Part shown: one piece after another, positions 21,433 to 31,438 of the stretch
How the letters are laid out: each line of letters starts with the position of its first letter
Numbering within the stretch: position 1 is the stretch's first letter
Source of the DNA: Chromera velia
Taxonomy: Eukaryota > Sar > Chromeraceae
DNA length: 52,820 nt
Direction: 5' to 3'
NCBI GenBank assembly: GCA_018398765.1
Contig: JAHBMJ010000124.1
Location: 83,744-136,563 of the forward strand
Made by a program: the position numbers and the translations under genes
Notes under the pieces: generated by a model
The model's database searches: none
The model's input: the letters and a program-made list of their open reading frames with translations, nothing else
Told to the model about the DNA's origin: nothing

Positions 21433-23464
21433 TTAGTGCATTCCGATAACCCCAAACGGACCTAGAGACCGAAGTTTCCCCTCGTCTTCCGCTTCCGAAA
21501 ATGCCTCCTGGATCTCATCAGAAGTGAGGTCCCTGTTCAATTCAATGTGGAATTCTGCCAAGGAGGGGAGCGAGTTGGGCCCCAGGAATCGGAGGAATGA
21601 GCGAAGACCTTCGAGCTCAATTTGATTCATTGACAGGTCAAGATGACGAAGCCGAGGGAGGTCTTTGGCTCCGACGGCTTCTCCTAAAGCTCGCATTCCT
21701 TGGTTCCCAATGTCACAGCGAGACAAGTCAAGAACCTCGAGATTTGGAATCTTCCCTGATTTCATTACGAGTGCCAACGCATCCATGCCTTCTCCGATTT
21801 GTAGTCGGTCAAGCTTCAGATGTCTCAGTTCACTGAGGGCGATTGGACTCTCTCGAATTCCATTCATGACTGCCTCAAATCCCTTTTTTCCAAATTCATT
21901 ATTCGACAAATCCAATTTTTTAAGTTTCGGGAAATTTCCCTTCAAGAAACTTTCAGACAACGCAATCAGGTCTGAGTCTGTCAAGTACAGATTCGCAAAA
22001 ATCAGATCAGACAGAATGGGAAGGGTGACTGCCCCCAAGGCATTCCACAATCCTGCTTTCTCGGGACGGTCTCCTTCCCCCAAAACCAAAATAATCTTTC
22101 GGAGGCAAGACAGACGTCCTGCCTTTAGAGCTTTGCTCAGACTCTCCAACTTGACTCTGTCAGCATTCTCATCTGACCCCAACAGTGTCACTTCCAACGT
22201 CTCAAAAGGAGGCGATGCACTCGCCTCCACCACTGCATTGAAGAAGTCCCCCGCAATTCCTCCAAAGAACATTAGCTTCACATGCTTCAGACATTTCACC
22301 TTTCCACTCCCCAAATACGGTCCTATGTCTGTGCTCATTACATTCACAGAGACCGACAGAGTCTCCACAGGCGGGGGCTCTCCATCACCACTCGACCCCC
22401 ACACGTCCAAGACCGACCTCACCCCTTTCTCATCCAAAGAAGTATTCATTAGATTCAGTCGGCCTAACTGAGGCAGGATAGACTTCCTCAGCACTCCCAC
22501 CAGACCCGAAACCTGTTCCCCCACAACAACGCCCTCCAAGTCCAGCGACTGCAGATGTGCCAATTTCCCCTCACCCACCACGCCCAACAGCCTCGCCACC
22601 CCCCTCTCACCAAGCCTGTCGCATCCGTGCAGAGACAACTCTCTCAACGAAGGAAGTGCGCTGTCAGAGATCGCCTCGCACAGAGCGAAGAGTCCTGCAG
22701 CACAGCACAAATAGAGAATTTACTCGCATGCGTTCAAGCCAACAGGCGCCAACAGGAGAAAATGAAGCAGCTACCTACCTTCATCATCAAAGCTGTCACA
22801 CAGAGACAGAATCTCGATGGCCAGAGGTTTCGCCTCCTTGAATGCCGAGCACAACAGCGCCAGATCCTTTGATCGCAGCTTTGTTGACTTCAGGTTCAGA
22901 CACCGGACAGAGCGCAGCTTCCCTTTCCTCCAGGTGTCTGCCAACACACTTGCGCCTTCCTGCCCAAGCTCATTTCCTGGGGATAGAAACAAGCAAAAAG
23001 AAGAAACATTGCAAAGGGAAGAGCAAAATATCTCGCCACATGTTTTTTTGGAGAGACGAGGAAAAAGAGGGAAAGAGGGGGAGATAGAGGAGGGGAAGTG
23101 TGTGAATGACAGAAGAAGGGAAAGGGAGGGACACACAGGGAGGGAGGGAGGGAGGGAGGGAGGGCGCACTGCCACTTTCTGCTGCATGGGAAGGGGAGAG
23201 AAACTGCGACCTCAAATGAAGCAAAGTACGTCAGTGTGTACGTCAGGAACGCGAACAAAGCAACAAAGTAAACAGAGAGGAAAGAAAAAGAAAGGAGGGA
23301 AAAAGAGCAAATCAGAAAGGGCGAACGAGGGAAAGACAGCATGCAAGCAAAACAGAAAGAAAGAAAGAAAGAAAGAAGGAAGGAAAGAAGGAAAGAAGGA
23401 AAGAAGAAAAGAAGGAAAGAAGGAAAGAAGGAAAGAAGGAAAGAAGGAAAGAGGGAAAGAAGGA

Positions 23465-23496
<32 letters not shown>

Positions 23497-23779
23497 AACA
23501 AACAAACAAACAATGAAACCGACGGACCTTCAACATTGAGACTTTCCAGGCCTTCAGGGAGGGACGCAAAGGCAGATGCCGTCTCGGGCCAGATGGACTC
23601 TTCTGCAGGCAGGCAGATGGAATTAATGCATTCATCGAAAAACCATCAATCGATCAGCCAGTCAGGGAGGGGGGAATTCATCGCTCATAAGTCCTCTGTA
23701 TGCCTCACGACTGTGTGGCCTCGTCCATGCAGCCCTTAATTTTCCTTCCCTCTTCATTTGGAGTCCTCTGCATATGATG

Positions 23780-23815
<36 letters not shown>

Positions 23816-25166
23816 ATGTGAGCCTTTCCCTTGCCCCAGAAAGAGTGGGTCGTTTTCCCTCTCACACCCTTGCGCTTCCCTAATTTGCGCCCACCCGCCT
23901 CACTTTGAAAGTTGAGAGTCCGGACGCCTTTTTTCCTTTCGAAGAATTGGCACAGGAGGGCGAGCGTTTCTTCCTCGACAGCAGAAGGACCTGCGCCGAT
24001 GCATGCACAGAATTCAGTTTGGGCGAAACATTTTTTTCCTTGGCTGCACAATTTTGAAGAAAAGAGACCACCAGAAACGAAAGGCTTGGTAGTCGCTCTC
24101 AACGTCAGTTTTTGTTTAGCTGCATGCAGACGGACTCAACCTATTGGGCCTTTGAAATTGATGCACGACGAGACGGCGAGACAACGAGAAGGGTCGCATC
24201 ATACAAAGTGCAGAATGAGATCACCAAGCAGAAACACTGCACCACTTCTGTCCATCTAATTCGATTCCGATCTTCATTCATCCGCTGGCGCCCGCAGGCT
24301 TGTTCCACTTCCCTCCCAACGGATTCGTGTTGCCCCCCTCAGCTTTCTGTCCTCTGATGGTGATGAATCACTGTCCAAGCACGCACTCACAGAGCGTGAG
24401 CTCCTCCACCCCCTCGGGAAGAGACTCCAACAGAAGAAAGACCTTTCCTTTCGACAGAGAACAACCTGAAGGAGAACAGAGGGAAGAAAAGCAACGGAGA
24501 CTTTCAAACTTCCAGTTTTTCTTTCAGTTCTCAGATCAATGCAAACTGAAAGAGGCTGTCCTATAGAACGTGAAGGCTCAGTAGGCAAAGCGGACAGGCG
24601 ATGACTGTAGACGCTGAACGCTATCTCTGCGTGCGTCGGGAAACGAGAGAGAGGGGCGGGAGAGAGAGAGAAGGCCTCCTAGCACACCGCTTGGATCTCT
24701 ATGTGACAACACCGTTGCATTTTACGTGCAAAGGCATTTGTCCACGTTCCCTTGCAGACACACCTGACAGGTCCAGATATCGCACTGGCATTCCCGTTTT
24801 CACTTTCTCCTGCGGGCACGTAGCATCAAGCAGTCAGACACGAAAAGAATTAACTTAAAGAGAGAAGAACAGTGCCGTTTTCGTACAGGAAAGGACAACA
24901 CGTAGGTGAGTTCTTCTTCTTTGCTTCTTGCCTAGCTACTGAGAAGATCCCTCTGTTTTCTGTTCTCTAATCAAATCGCGGAACTGCCTTAATAAATTAT
25001 ATAGTTCCTGCTTGATTACCAAGGCTGACGGGATTCGTAAAGTGACACTCACCTTCTTGACAAGATAGAGGACAGTCCAGGCAATTCCAACAGAGTCCTT
25101 TCTCTGCGCCAGGGAGGAGATGGTCTGCAGAGTCGGAGAAGGGGAGAACTTTGGTTTCTCGCTCAA
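21433..25166 (-). CDS. Leucine-rich-repeat protein, seven exons
   Basis: Exons: 25166-25053, 24809-24764, 24465-24391, 23990-23904, 23602-23528, 22976-22779 and 22694-21433. The total of 1,857 nt gives 618 residues. Exon 1 ends in phase 0 and every later junction is phase 1. The product starts MSEKPKFSPSPTLQTISSLA and then carries LRRs of the ribonuclease-inhibitor style (for example VRYLDLSGCSLSKGKVFLLL, LESLNVEGNELGQEGASVLA, LRHLDLSMNQIELEGLRSFL). There is no signal peptide or transmembrane segment, so it is probably cytosolic or nuclear; partner binding is inferred from the fold. Two 75-nt exons (3 and 5) encode equivalent LPEGxExLxxxG repeats. The last exon alone encodes two thirds of the protein. 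Donors are GTGAGT, GTGTGT, GTGAGT, GTGAGG, GTCCGT and GTAGGT. The exact role is unknown. Confidence 0.9.
23330..23516. repeat. (GAAA/GGAA)n purine tract in LRR intron 5
   Basis: AAAGAAGG-type units on the plus strand, intronic in the LRR gene (intron 22977-23527). They lie just inside the donor of the fifth intron. Reading frames across it are artefacts. Confidence 0.9.
23780..23815. repeat. (TA)n microsatellite in LRR intron 4
   Basis: About 16 uninterrupted TA units within the fourth intron of the LRR gene. Confidence 0.9.
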
Positions 25167-25169
25167 AAG

Positions 25170-25530
25170 TCAGGACAACTCTTGTAAGTCAAGCGCCTGA
25201 CCTTCGTGCATGCAACACTTGCAACACGGACCTGGTCTGACGGTTTCGTGTGGCCAAGGAGAATCCCCAAAATTCCCTCCCTGCCCATCACAGGTGCCTG
25301 CGGGCTTGAGTGGACTGCCTCCATCTGAACAATCACCCCAGTCTCCACGGCCTTCTTTCCCGAACACCCGGATCCCATTGGAATTAATGCATGCAACAGC
25401 TTCGACAATATATACGAAGATCAGACTCAACGGCGTCTTGGCACCTGTGCACCCCTGCGCACCCCTGCGCACCCTCAATGAAGACTCTTGTATTGCGGAA
25501 TTGGAAGTTCACAGTAGATTCAGTAGATCT
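25170..25530. other. 5' flank of the LRR gene, no firm gene
   Basis: A minus-strand frame at 25170-25478 is Gly/Cys-rich (KPAGTCDGQGGNFGDSP) and an overlapping frame reads MEAVHSSPQAPVMGREG. Neither joins the LRR exons or matches a known family. The stretch probably holds the LRR promoter and 5' UTR. Confidence 0.3.
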
Positions 25531-26158
25531 GTCTGGCGTTACTATCTCAGCAGAGCAGCCTGCATGAGCTGCCCCTCGAGGCGATCGACGGTCTATTTTG
25601 CTGCATGTCATGCATGCAGACTGCATGCATGCACGGGATACACCCAACCTGTTTGGTGAGTGCCTCGGGGGGCCATTTTAGGGGGTCGGCCAATTTAATC
25701 GATGCACACCATCAGGGGCTTTGGCATGTCTTGCGTTCTCGGACGATCGAGTGGCGGGGGCCACAGTAACGCACGCGAAATATGCTTTTCGGGACCGCGC
25801 GCGTGTTCACGCATACAGCTCCCTGCGAGTTAACTTTTATTACTTGAGGGGCACGTATTATGCGAACCAAAGATTGAACTATATATGCATGCGGCTAGGG
25901 TATTTCACTTATTTGAGCCAACCTAAGATTTTGACAGGTTTTTAGGTATAAAATTTAGTGTTTTAATCTTTTGTCTTGCTTTTAATTAAACTTAAAATCA
26001 AAGCTCTAAAAAACTTAAAAACCTATTCTAGGATTTAACCTTCAATCATCATCATCATCATTTGCACACTGTTTTAGGTGAGAGGGCTTAAGTTTTTATA
26101 GGTTATATGAAGTTTTAGGGGTGGTGTCACTAAAGGTTTTTTTTTTTAGTTTTATAAC

Positions 26159-26581
26159 TGTTAATGTAGAGAGGTTTAACTTCAGAAAGAAGTCTCAGAC
26201 AACAGTTGCTTGAAGCAGTATAGCTTCCTTCTCCTGCGAAGCAGCTAGGCTTCCTTCACGTCTACTCACTGAAGCAACTGGGCTTCCTACCTACTCCCTA
26301 TAAATGGAGATCTGATCATACACAGCATCACCATATAGGTATGTTTATGCATCCGCTCTCTTTTGTAATCGGTTCTGCTAGATTGAGCAGTTTCTCACTC
26401 TTTGTTCTTATATATACTTCGAGCCTTGACACTGCATACAATGATACAAACATGCACGCACATGCATACACGCAATACGATGGGCGCTCGCGGCGGCCCG
26501 CCTCGCGCGTGCGTCTGTACGTCGACGCCGCCTGATGGTGCTTTGCATGACTGCATCATAATACTGCCCATCACACTCACC
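26159..26581 (-). repeat. 3' LTR
   Basis: Nearly identical to the 5' LTR; differences include C/T near 26270 and T/C near 26556 and 26565, and its first base (26581) is changed. A short G-rich run (GGGGGGTGAT) just upstream on the minus strand may be the polypurine tract. Confidence 0.9.
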
Positions 26582-26913
26582 ATCACCCCCCGAGTTCACT
26601 CCTTCACAGAGATAAACTGAGTGAACGAGTACTTTATCTATCAACATGAAAGATCTGAGTTATTCACTCACTTTCCCTCGTATGACCTGATGGCTTCATC
26701 GGATAGTCAACTAGCTATCTGATGTGCGAATCAGATCCGTACAATTCAGAAAAGAGGAAATCAATCACGGCGAGCACCCACAGATTTGAGTGAGTGAGTA
26801 ACAAACCATAGAAAATGGATATCATTGAAAAGACAACTTGAACAGTACATGAGACACATTACACAAAATGAAACTCTTTATCAACACCCCCCATTCCGGC
26901 CTCTCTTGACTCT

Positions 26914-28054
26914 TCAGAAGTACGTTGTGTCAGAGTCGTATGAGTCATCTGTGAAGGCGTCGGAATCTGAGTCTTCCACCCTGCGAAGCGCAGCTGCAGC
27001 ATTCTCCTTCTTCTTTGACTTCTGAGCAGGTGTGTGTCCTGCAGTTGACGCTCTGGCTGCACTTGCACTCTCCTTCTCTTTTTTGTCTGCCTTTCTCTTC
27101 TCAAAGAGGGCCTTGACAAACTTCCTGTCCATCTCTTTCTTCTCTGCGATCTCTTCTTCCGTGAGCATACACTTGTCAGCCCGGTGTCTGAAGATACCGC
27201 AAGTGAAGCAAGGGCCAGAACTACCACCCCTGCTAGCACCCCCGGCGAATGTCAGTCCTTTAGGGCCTCTCCCTTTTCTTTCTGCCCTGCTACCAAACTC
27301 ATGTCCATCCTGTGTCTGTTTAGAGTCATCACTCTTGGCAATCTGCTGAGCAGTGCCTAACGACTCGATGTCTCCTCTCAAATCCTCCAAAGTTGGCAGA
27401 GTACCCCCCGTTGAATTGTATCTCTCCTTCATCTTGGTGTAGATGACTTCTCTGTGCTTCTCCTTCAAGCCACGAACGACAAAAAGCAACTGAAAGAAGC
27501 TGTCAGGGGTGTAGTTGCTCGACTGTACATCCGCCATGACTTTGTTAAACAACAAGAGTCTCTTCTGTGGCTCTGACCTTGTTCCCGGCAAAATCGATCA
27601 ACGCGAAGACAGCAGTTACCAACATGGAGATGGCGTCGTGTCCGAAGTGCTTCTCGAGTACCACGAGGCCGTCCTTGTACGTCGCACCTGGTTTTTGCAG
27701 CGCGTTCTTGACAACGGTGAAGAATTCTGCGTCCTTCATTCCGCACTGCGTCAACGCTTGCTTCATCTGCAGGTTCCACATCTTCTGTTCAGCAGGGCCG
27801 GCTGTGGCTTTATCATATCCAAGTACCAGAGCAGTCGACTCTTGGTGAATATCGAAAGAAAAACGAAAGTGTTCCAGTGCTCTCTGGTTCTCTTTCTTTT
27901 GGTCTTCTGCCTTTAGATCCCTGGAAAACTCTGGAGGCTTCAGATCCCATCTTCCCGCAATCTGCATCTTCTTCCTCCCTGCAGCTGCAGTGGGAGAATC
28001 TGCTCCAGTTCTTCCTGTCTGCTGTGGAGTTGACAGTACAGCCTGTGCAGACAT
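26914..28054 (-). CDS. gag: Gag polyprotein of LTR element, frame-shifted
   Basis: The first frame starts at 28054 (MSAQAVLSTPQQTG) and runs to a stop at 27545. The second is open from 27591 to 26914 in the +1 frame. They overlap by 47 nt and together cover a capsid-like region and a nucleocapsid region. The second frame contains one zinc knuckle, CFTCGIFRHRADKC (C-x2-C-x4-H-x4-C), the expected RNA-binding signature, followed by a Lys/Glu-rich then Asp/Ser-rich tail ending DSYDSDTTYF. Gag forms the particle that packages element RNA. The shift may be a mutation or a programmed +1 event; I cannot decide from one copy. Confidence 0.8.
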
Positions 28055-28200
28055 CGTATTCCTTTACAAGTAACAGTTGTTCGTATTCGAAAAGAAACGT
28101 TTCTCCATAATGCTCTACACCGTCTATACGACTCAATGCCACAGAACGAACAGCGTCTGTCTCAATTCGTCTACCTCTCTGCAGTTATCTACTCGAAGGC

Positions 28201-28218
28201 CCACCTGAAAGGGCACCA
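28201..28218 (-). promoter_or_regulatory. Primer-binding site of the LTR element
   Basis: TGGTGCCCTTTCAGGTGG on the minus strand lies one base after the 5' LTR. The opening TGG pairs with the CCA end of a tRNA, as expected for reverse-transcription priming. The tRNA species was not identified. Confidence 0.7.
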
Positions 28219-28219
28219 A

Positions 28220-28642
28220 TGTTAATGTAGAGAGGTTTAACTTCAGAAAGAAGTCTCAGACAACAGTTGCTTGAAGCAGTATAGCTTCCTTCTCCTGCGA
28301 AGCAGCTAGGCTTCCTTCATGTCTACTCACTGAAGCAACTGGGCTTCCTACCTACTCCCTATAAATGGAGATCTGATCATACACAGCATCACCATATAGG
28401 TATGTTTATGCATCCGCTCTCTTTTGTAATCGGTTCTGCTAGATTGAGCAGTTTCTCACTCTTTGTTCTTATATATACTTCGAGCCTTGACACTGCATAC
28501 AATGATACAAACATGCACGCACATGCATACACGCAATACGATGGGCGCTCGCGGCGGCCCGCCTCGCGCGTGCGTCTGTACGTCGACGCCGCCTGATGGT
28601 GCTTTGCATGACTGCACCATAATACCGCCCATCACACTCACA
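28220..28642 (-). repeat. 5' LTR
   Basis: On the minus strand it starts TGTGAGTGTGATGG and ends ACATTAACA, so it has TG...CA ends. A TATA-like TATATAAG on the minus strand (28475-28468) probably marks the U3 promoter. It contains a GC-rich segment with GGCGGCCCGCC near its U3 start. Confidence 0.9.
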
Positions 28643-28848
28643 ATAACCTAGTTTTCATGGAAAAAACGTGCAGAAACCGCCAAAAACCTGTAAAAACCGC
28701 ATCTTCGACAGCCCTTGGCCGCTGTTGATGAAGACTAAAACCATCTTCGGCGGTTTTCGATCAAATGTACCTTAGTGTATGGGAGGTTTTCTATACGTTC
28801 ACCTCCCTCCCCCCTCCTCTTCATTCCTTTCCTTTCCTCAGACCCAGC

Positions 28849-29133
28849 CTAGGACTCGGTGTTCTCCTTCTCATCAGACTCATGGGCAACATCAGTCATC
28901 GTAGTCTGACGTGGATCAGTCAGATGATTGTTCAGACAGTGAAGAACAAACTTCTTAGACTTCAGAATGTTTGTTTCGGTCATCCACATGAGGAACTCAG
29001 TCTTTTTTTTTCTGGTAACCACACAAGGGGCACACTCAATTTCGATCCGCACATAGCCCGGCTTCTGAGACTTGCCGTCAGTCGCTTCATCATGAAACAA
29101 ACACCTTTTCTGATCAGTACTTATAAGTTTCAC
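28849..29133 (-). pseudogene. Coding fragment carried in the hAT-like element
   Basis: A 94-codon minus-strand frame ends in TAG. It includes KSQKPGYVRIEIECAPCVV, KKTEFLMWMTETNILKSKKF and a hydrophilic end DVAHESDEKENTES. Composition and residue order look like a C-terminal exon of a real protein, unlike the AT-rich flanks. The ATG at 29133 lies in the AT-rich border and may not be the real start. The family is not recognised. It may be a host gene piece captured by the transposon, or a remnant of the element's own protein. Confidence 0.45.
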
Positions 29134-29416
29134 TTTGGTTTTTCAAGGTTTTTTTAAGTTTTCTCAGGTTTTGCTATAAGTTTTGTAACGCCGTCTTTAA
29201 TAATTTGAAACTTAAAGTGGCACTTTCATAAAAACCACTATAAATTTAAATGAATCGTTCCTAGCATAGTAAGTATCTATATATGGTTCTTTAGAGAAAA
29301 GAACCATTTTGGACATACTTTTAGAGTGTTAGATCCTTTCGATTTCTAGAGGGGGGGGGGGTTAAAAATATTTTTTTTTTATTTTTTTTTTTTAGTGATA
29401 TACCCTAGGCATGCGG

Positions 29417-30589
29417 CCGTTATAGCTCCGTACAGGTTGTTTGAGGGACACATTTTAGAATTGGGGCGACACCGACCGACCGTGATAAACAGATCGACAG
29501 AGACAGAACTGAATCAACCCCCCCCCCAAAAAAGAAAAAATGTATTATGCGAGTGCGTACGATCTCAGAGCCTCTTGGATAATCTCAGCAGAGCTGAGCT
29601 GCCCCCCGAGGCGATGCATAGCCGGGTGACAGCTAGCTATTAATATACGGGATATACCTAACCAGTTGGGTGAGTGCCTCAGGAGGCTTTTTAGGGGGTC
29701 CGCTTATATTTGATTGGTACACACCATCGGGGGCTTAGGCATGTCTTGTGTGCTGCCATAGGGCGGGGGCTGTGGCAACACGCATGAAGTATATGCTTTT
29801 CGGGACCTCGCACATCGTATATATGCATGTACAACTCCATGTGAGTTACACTTGAGGGGCATGCATGCGCAAAGTAAGTAAGGCACGCGCGATCACGGCT
29901 CCATGCGAGTTGCTTGAGGGGCACATTTTGGAATTTGTGTGACACCGTGACGGATGGACAGAGACAGAACCGATCTCCCCCCCCCAAAATGAAAAAATGC
30001 GTTATGCGAGTGCGTGCGATCTCAGGGCCTCTCGACTGATCTCAGCAGAGCTGAGCTGCCCCCCGAGGCGATAGCTAGCTAGGGGTGCATGGACTTAGCC
30101 GATTATTTTAGCCGATTTTTGGAATAGCTCGGCCCGCGCGGCTCATGCATGCAAGGGGCTTATTTCACGTGCCCAACCCCACCCATGCATGCACTTTTAC
30201 TGTCTCTATCCTTACAGTGTGTGGACCTTACTTTCTCTTCTTGACGCAATCGCACACAAAGGAAGGGATTTGAAAGTTTGACCGCCTTACATTCTTTTGT
30301 AATCCTGAGAACACCCCGTCGTCTGTCTAGAGCACGTCTCAGGGTCAGTTCTTCGTGTTGCTTCCACATCTGGGCCACCGAGGAAGCCGCTGCCCGTCTC
30401 TCTCAGTACGGAGGGTCCCCTTTCGTCATCGGAGGCATGAAGCAGGTCCCTGTGGAATCGACAGACACAACGGAGCGTGCTTCCTGGCTACCGGCACCGG
30501 TAAGCAGCCTTCGTCCTCCTACCTTCACACACGTATTCTCCCTTTCTATATATATTCGCAATTTGAACGAAAAGGGTAGTGTTGAGATC
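29417..30589. other. Repeat copies and promoter region
   Basis: The first 670 bases are tandem-repeat copies described separately. From about 30090 on the sequence is unique and leads into the gene at 30590. TATATATATTCGC-like sequence at about 30547-30559 is a TATA candidate about 40 bp before the start codon. GCATGCA words occur at about 30143 and 30185. Confidence 0.4.
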
Positions 30590-31438
30590 ATGGGTAACGT
30601 ACTGGCCAAGAAGCACTCCAACACACCCTCTTCAGAGGAGACGTGGACGTTACGTGAGATGGAGGTTCCAGCAGGAGAGATCACGATATACAAGGCTGTG
30701 GGTGAGGAGCTTTCCCTGGCTGAGTACAATGCAGCAACCAGGTCCAACTTTCAATCTGATGGAGACGAAGATTGGGATCGGGACTGGAGTGCGATGTACA
30801 CCCAATTCCAGAAGTCCCACTGCCTCGGTACAGTCTGGTACAGGTGGGAGGACGAGAGGCCCTGTGGAGAGGGGGTGCACGAGGAGGCGCGGCTGATGCA
30901 GGTGACGTTCAGAGTTCCTATCAAGGTTGTCATCTGCAGCGGGCCTGTATTCTATCGGGGAGACGTAGACGGTGCAACGAAAGCCAACATAGTCAAAGAA
31001 CGGCTGCGTCTGGGTCTGGAAAGTGGATGGACTGCCCTTGCCCTTCGGACATGGACTGCCGTGTGCCGTTGGTTCAGGTGGGTTACTGGTCTTGGTCAGT
31101 CATTGACACCCGCTGCCACAGAGGATCTTGGGTTGATGCAGGCGCTTGGAGAACAGGGGAAGGCTTTGATCATGCAGGAGACGGAGACAGAGTGGGAGCT
31201 TGTGTTTTCCCATCAACACCTGGCGAGTCTCTTACGTGATTCGGAAGCATTCGATGAAGAGTGCGTGGTGTCTTTCTTCAAGCACCCGAAATGGCCTGCA
31301 ACCTCTCATTGGGCAATTGGAGGAAGGGATGAGGAAGGCAACTGGAAAGGGGGCGAGAAGAAACGCTATGGGTCAGACACAGAGGTGTTGGACGAAATCG
31401 GAGATTCTGAAACTCCAGGGTGGTGTTGGTGTTCTTGA
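30590..31438 (+). CDS. Putative N-myristoylated protein, unknown family
   Basis: An intronless frame of 282 residues from ATG at 30590. The start MGNVLAKKHSN fits the N-myristoylation pattern (Gly2, small residue at position 6, Lys at 7 and 8). The C terminus TPGWCWCS has two cysteines that could be palmitoylated, so membrane anchoring is inferred. The body is acidic and tryptophan-rich, with an acidic patch DGDEDWDRDW (about residue 60), VPIKVVICSGPVFYRGD (about 110-126), a basic/aromatic stretch WTAVCRWFRWVTG, and FFKHPKWPATSHWAIGG near the end. No known domain is recognised. The same frame is open back to 30278, but that part is poorly coding-like and contains the TATA candidate, so the MGN start is preferred. 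Confidence 0.7.
   Translation: MGNVLAKKHSNTPSSEETWTLREMEVPAGEITIYKAVGEELSLAEYNAATRSNFQSDGDEDWDRDWSAMYTQFQKSHCLGTVWYRWEDERPCGEGVHEEARLMQVTFRVPIKVVICSGPVFYRGDVDGATKANIVKERLRLGLESGWTALALRTWTAVCRWFRWVTGLGQSLTPAATEDLGLMQALGEQGKALIMQETETEWELVFSHQHLASLLRDSEAFDEECVVSFFKHPKWPATSHWAIGGRDEEGNWKGGEKKRYGSDTEVLDEIGDSETPGWCWCS

Larger units (their letters stand above)
26159..28642 (-). mobile_element. Gag-only LTR retrotransposon (TR-GAG type)
   Basis: Two 423-bp direct repeats (26159-26581 and 28220-28642) differ at about four positions, so they are about 99% identical. ATAAC flanks the element on both sides (26154-26158 and 28643-28647), a perfect 5-bp target duplication. Gag, primer-binding site and TATA box orient it to the minus strand. 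The internal region is only about 1.64 kb and encodes Gag with no protease, integrase or reverse transcriptase, so mobilisation would need enzymes supplied in trans. High LTR identity means recent insertion, later than the surrounding hAT-like element. Confidence 0.92.
25895..29408. mobile_element. 3.5-kb hAT-like element with 8-bp TSD (host of nested LTR element)
   Basis: The left end CTAGGGTATTTCACT and the right end AGTGATATACCCTAG are inverted repeats with one mismatch. GCATGCGG lies immediately outside both ends (25887-25894 and 29409-29416), a perfect 8-bp target duplication. The CTAGGGT ends match those of the element at 10905-13528, so both belong to one family. Removing the nested LTR element leaves about 1.0 kb, too small for a transposase and with none recognised, so it is non-autonomous. 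The remaining body contains a coding fragment at 28849-29133 and short AAAAACC/GGTTTTT inverted repeats. Confidence 0.85.
25530..30090. repeat. Tandem repeat of about 0.46-0.5 kb, two and a half copies, split by a transposon
   Basis: Landmarks recur in order: CTCAGCAGAG...TGAGCTGCCCC...GAGGCGAT (25566, 29595, 30052), GTGAGTGCCTC (about 25653 and 29668), TTAGGGGGTC, CACACCATC, GGCATGTCTTG, TGCTTTTCGGGACC and CGAGTT...TTGAGGGGCAC. The period between copies 2 and 3 is about 457 bp. Copy 1 is cut at 25894/29409 by the 3.5-kb element. Copies 2 and 3 lie at about 29560-29890 and 29900-30090. No coding sequence. Confidence 0.75.

Noticed and set aside
21665..22471. 268-codon plus-strand ORF
   Set aside because: Shadow of the large last exon of the LRR gene.
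22817..23539. 240-codon plus-strand ORF opposite the LRR gene
   Set aside because: It is antisense to LRR exons and continues into a purine repeat; the minus-strand exons have consistent splice phases.
25163..25478. Overlapping minus-strand ORFs upstream of the LRR gene
   Set aside because: Two different frames look equally plausible, neither joins to an exon, and the LRR model already starts with a good ATG at 25166.
30278..30589. N-terminal 104-codon extension of the myristoyl-type protein
   Set aside because: Residue use is poor, a TATA-like box lies within it, and the internal MGN start explains the protein better.
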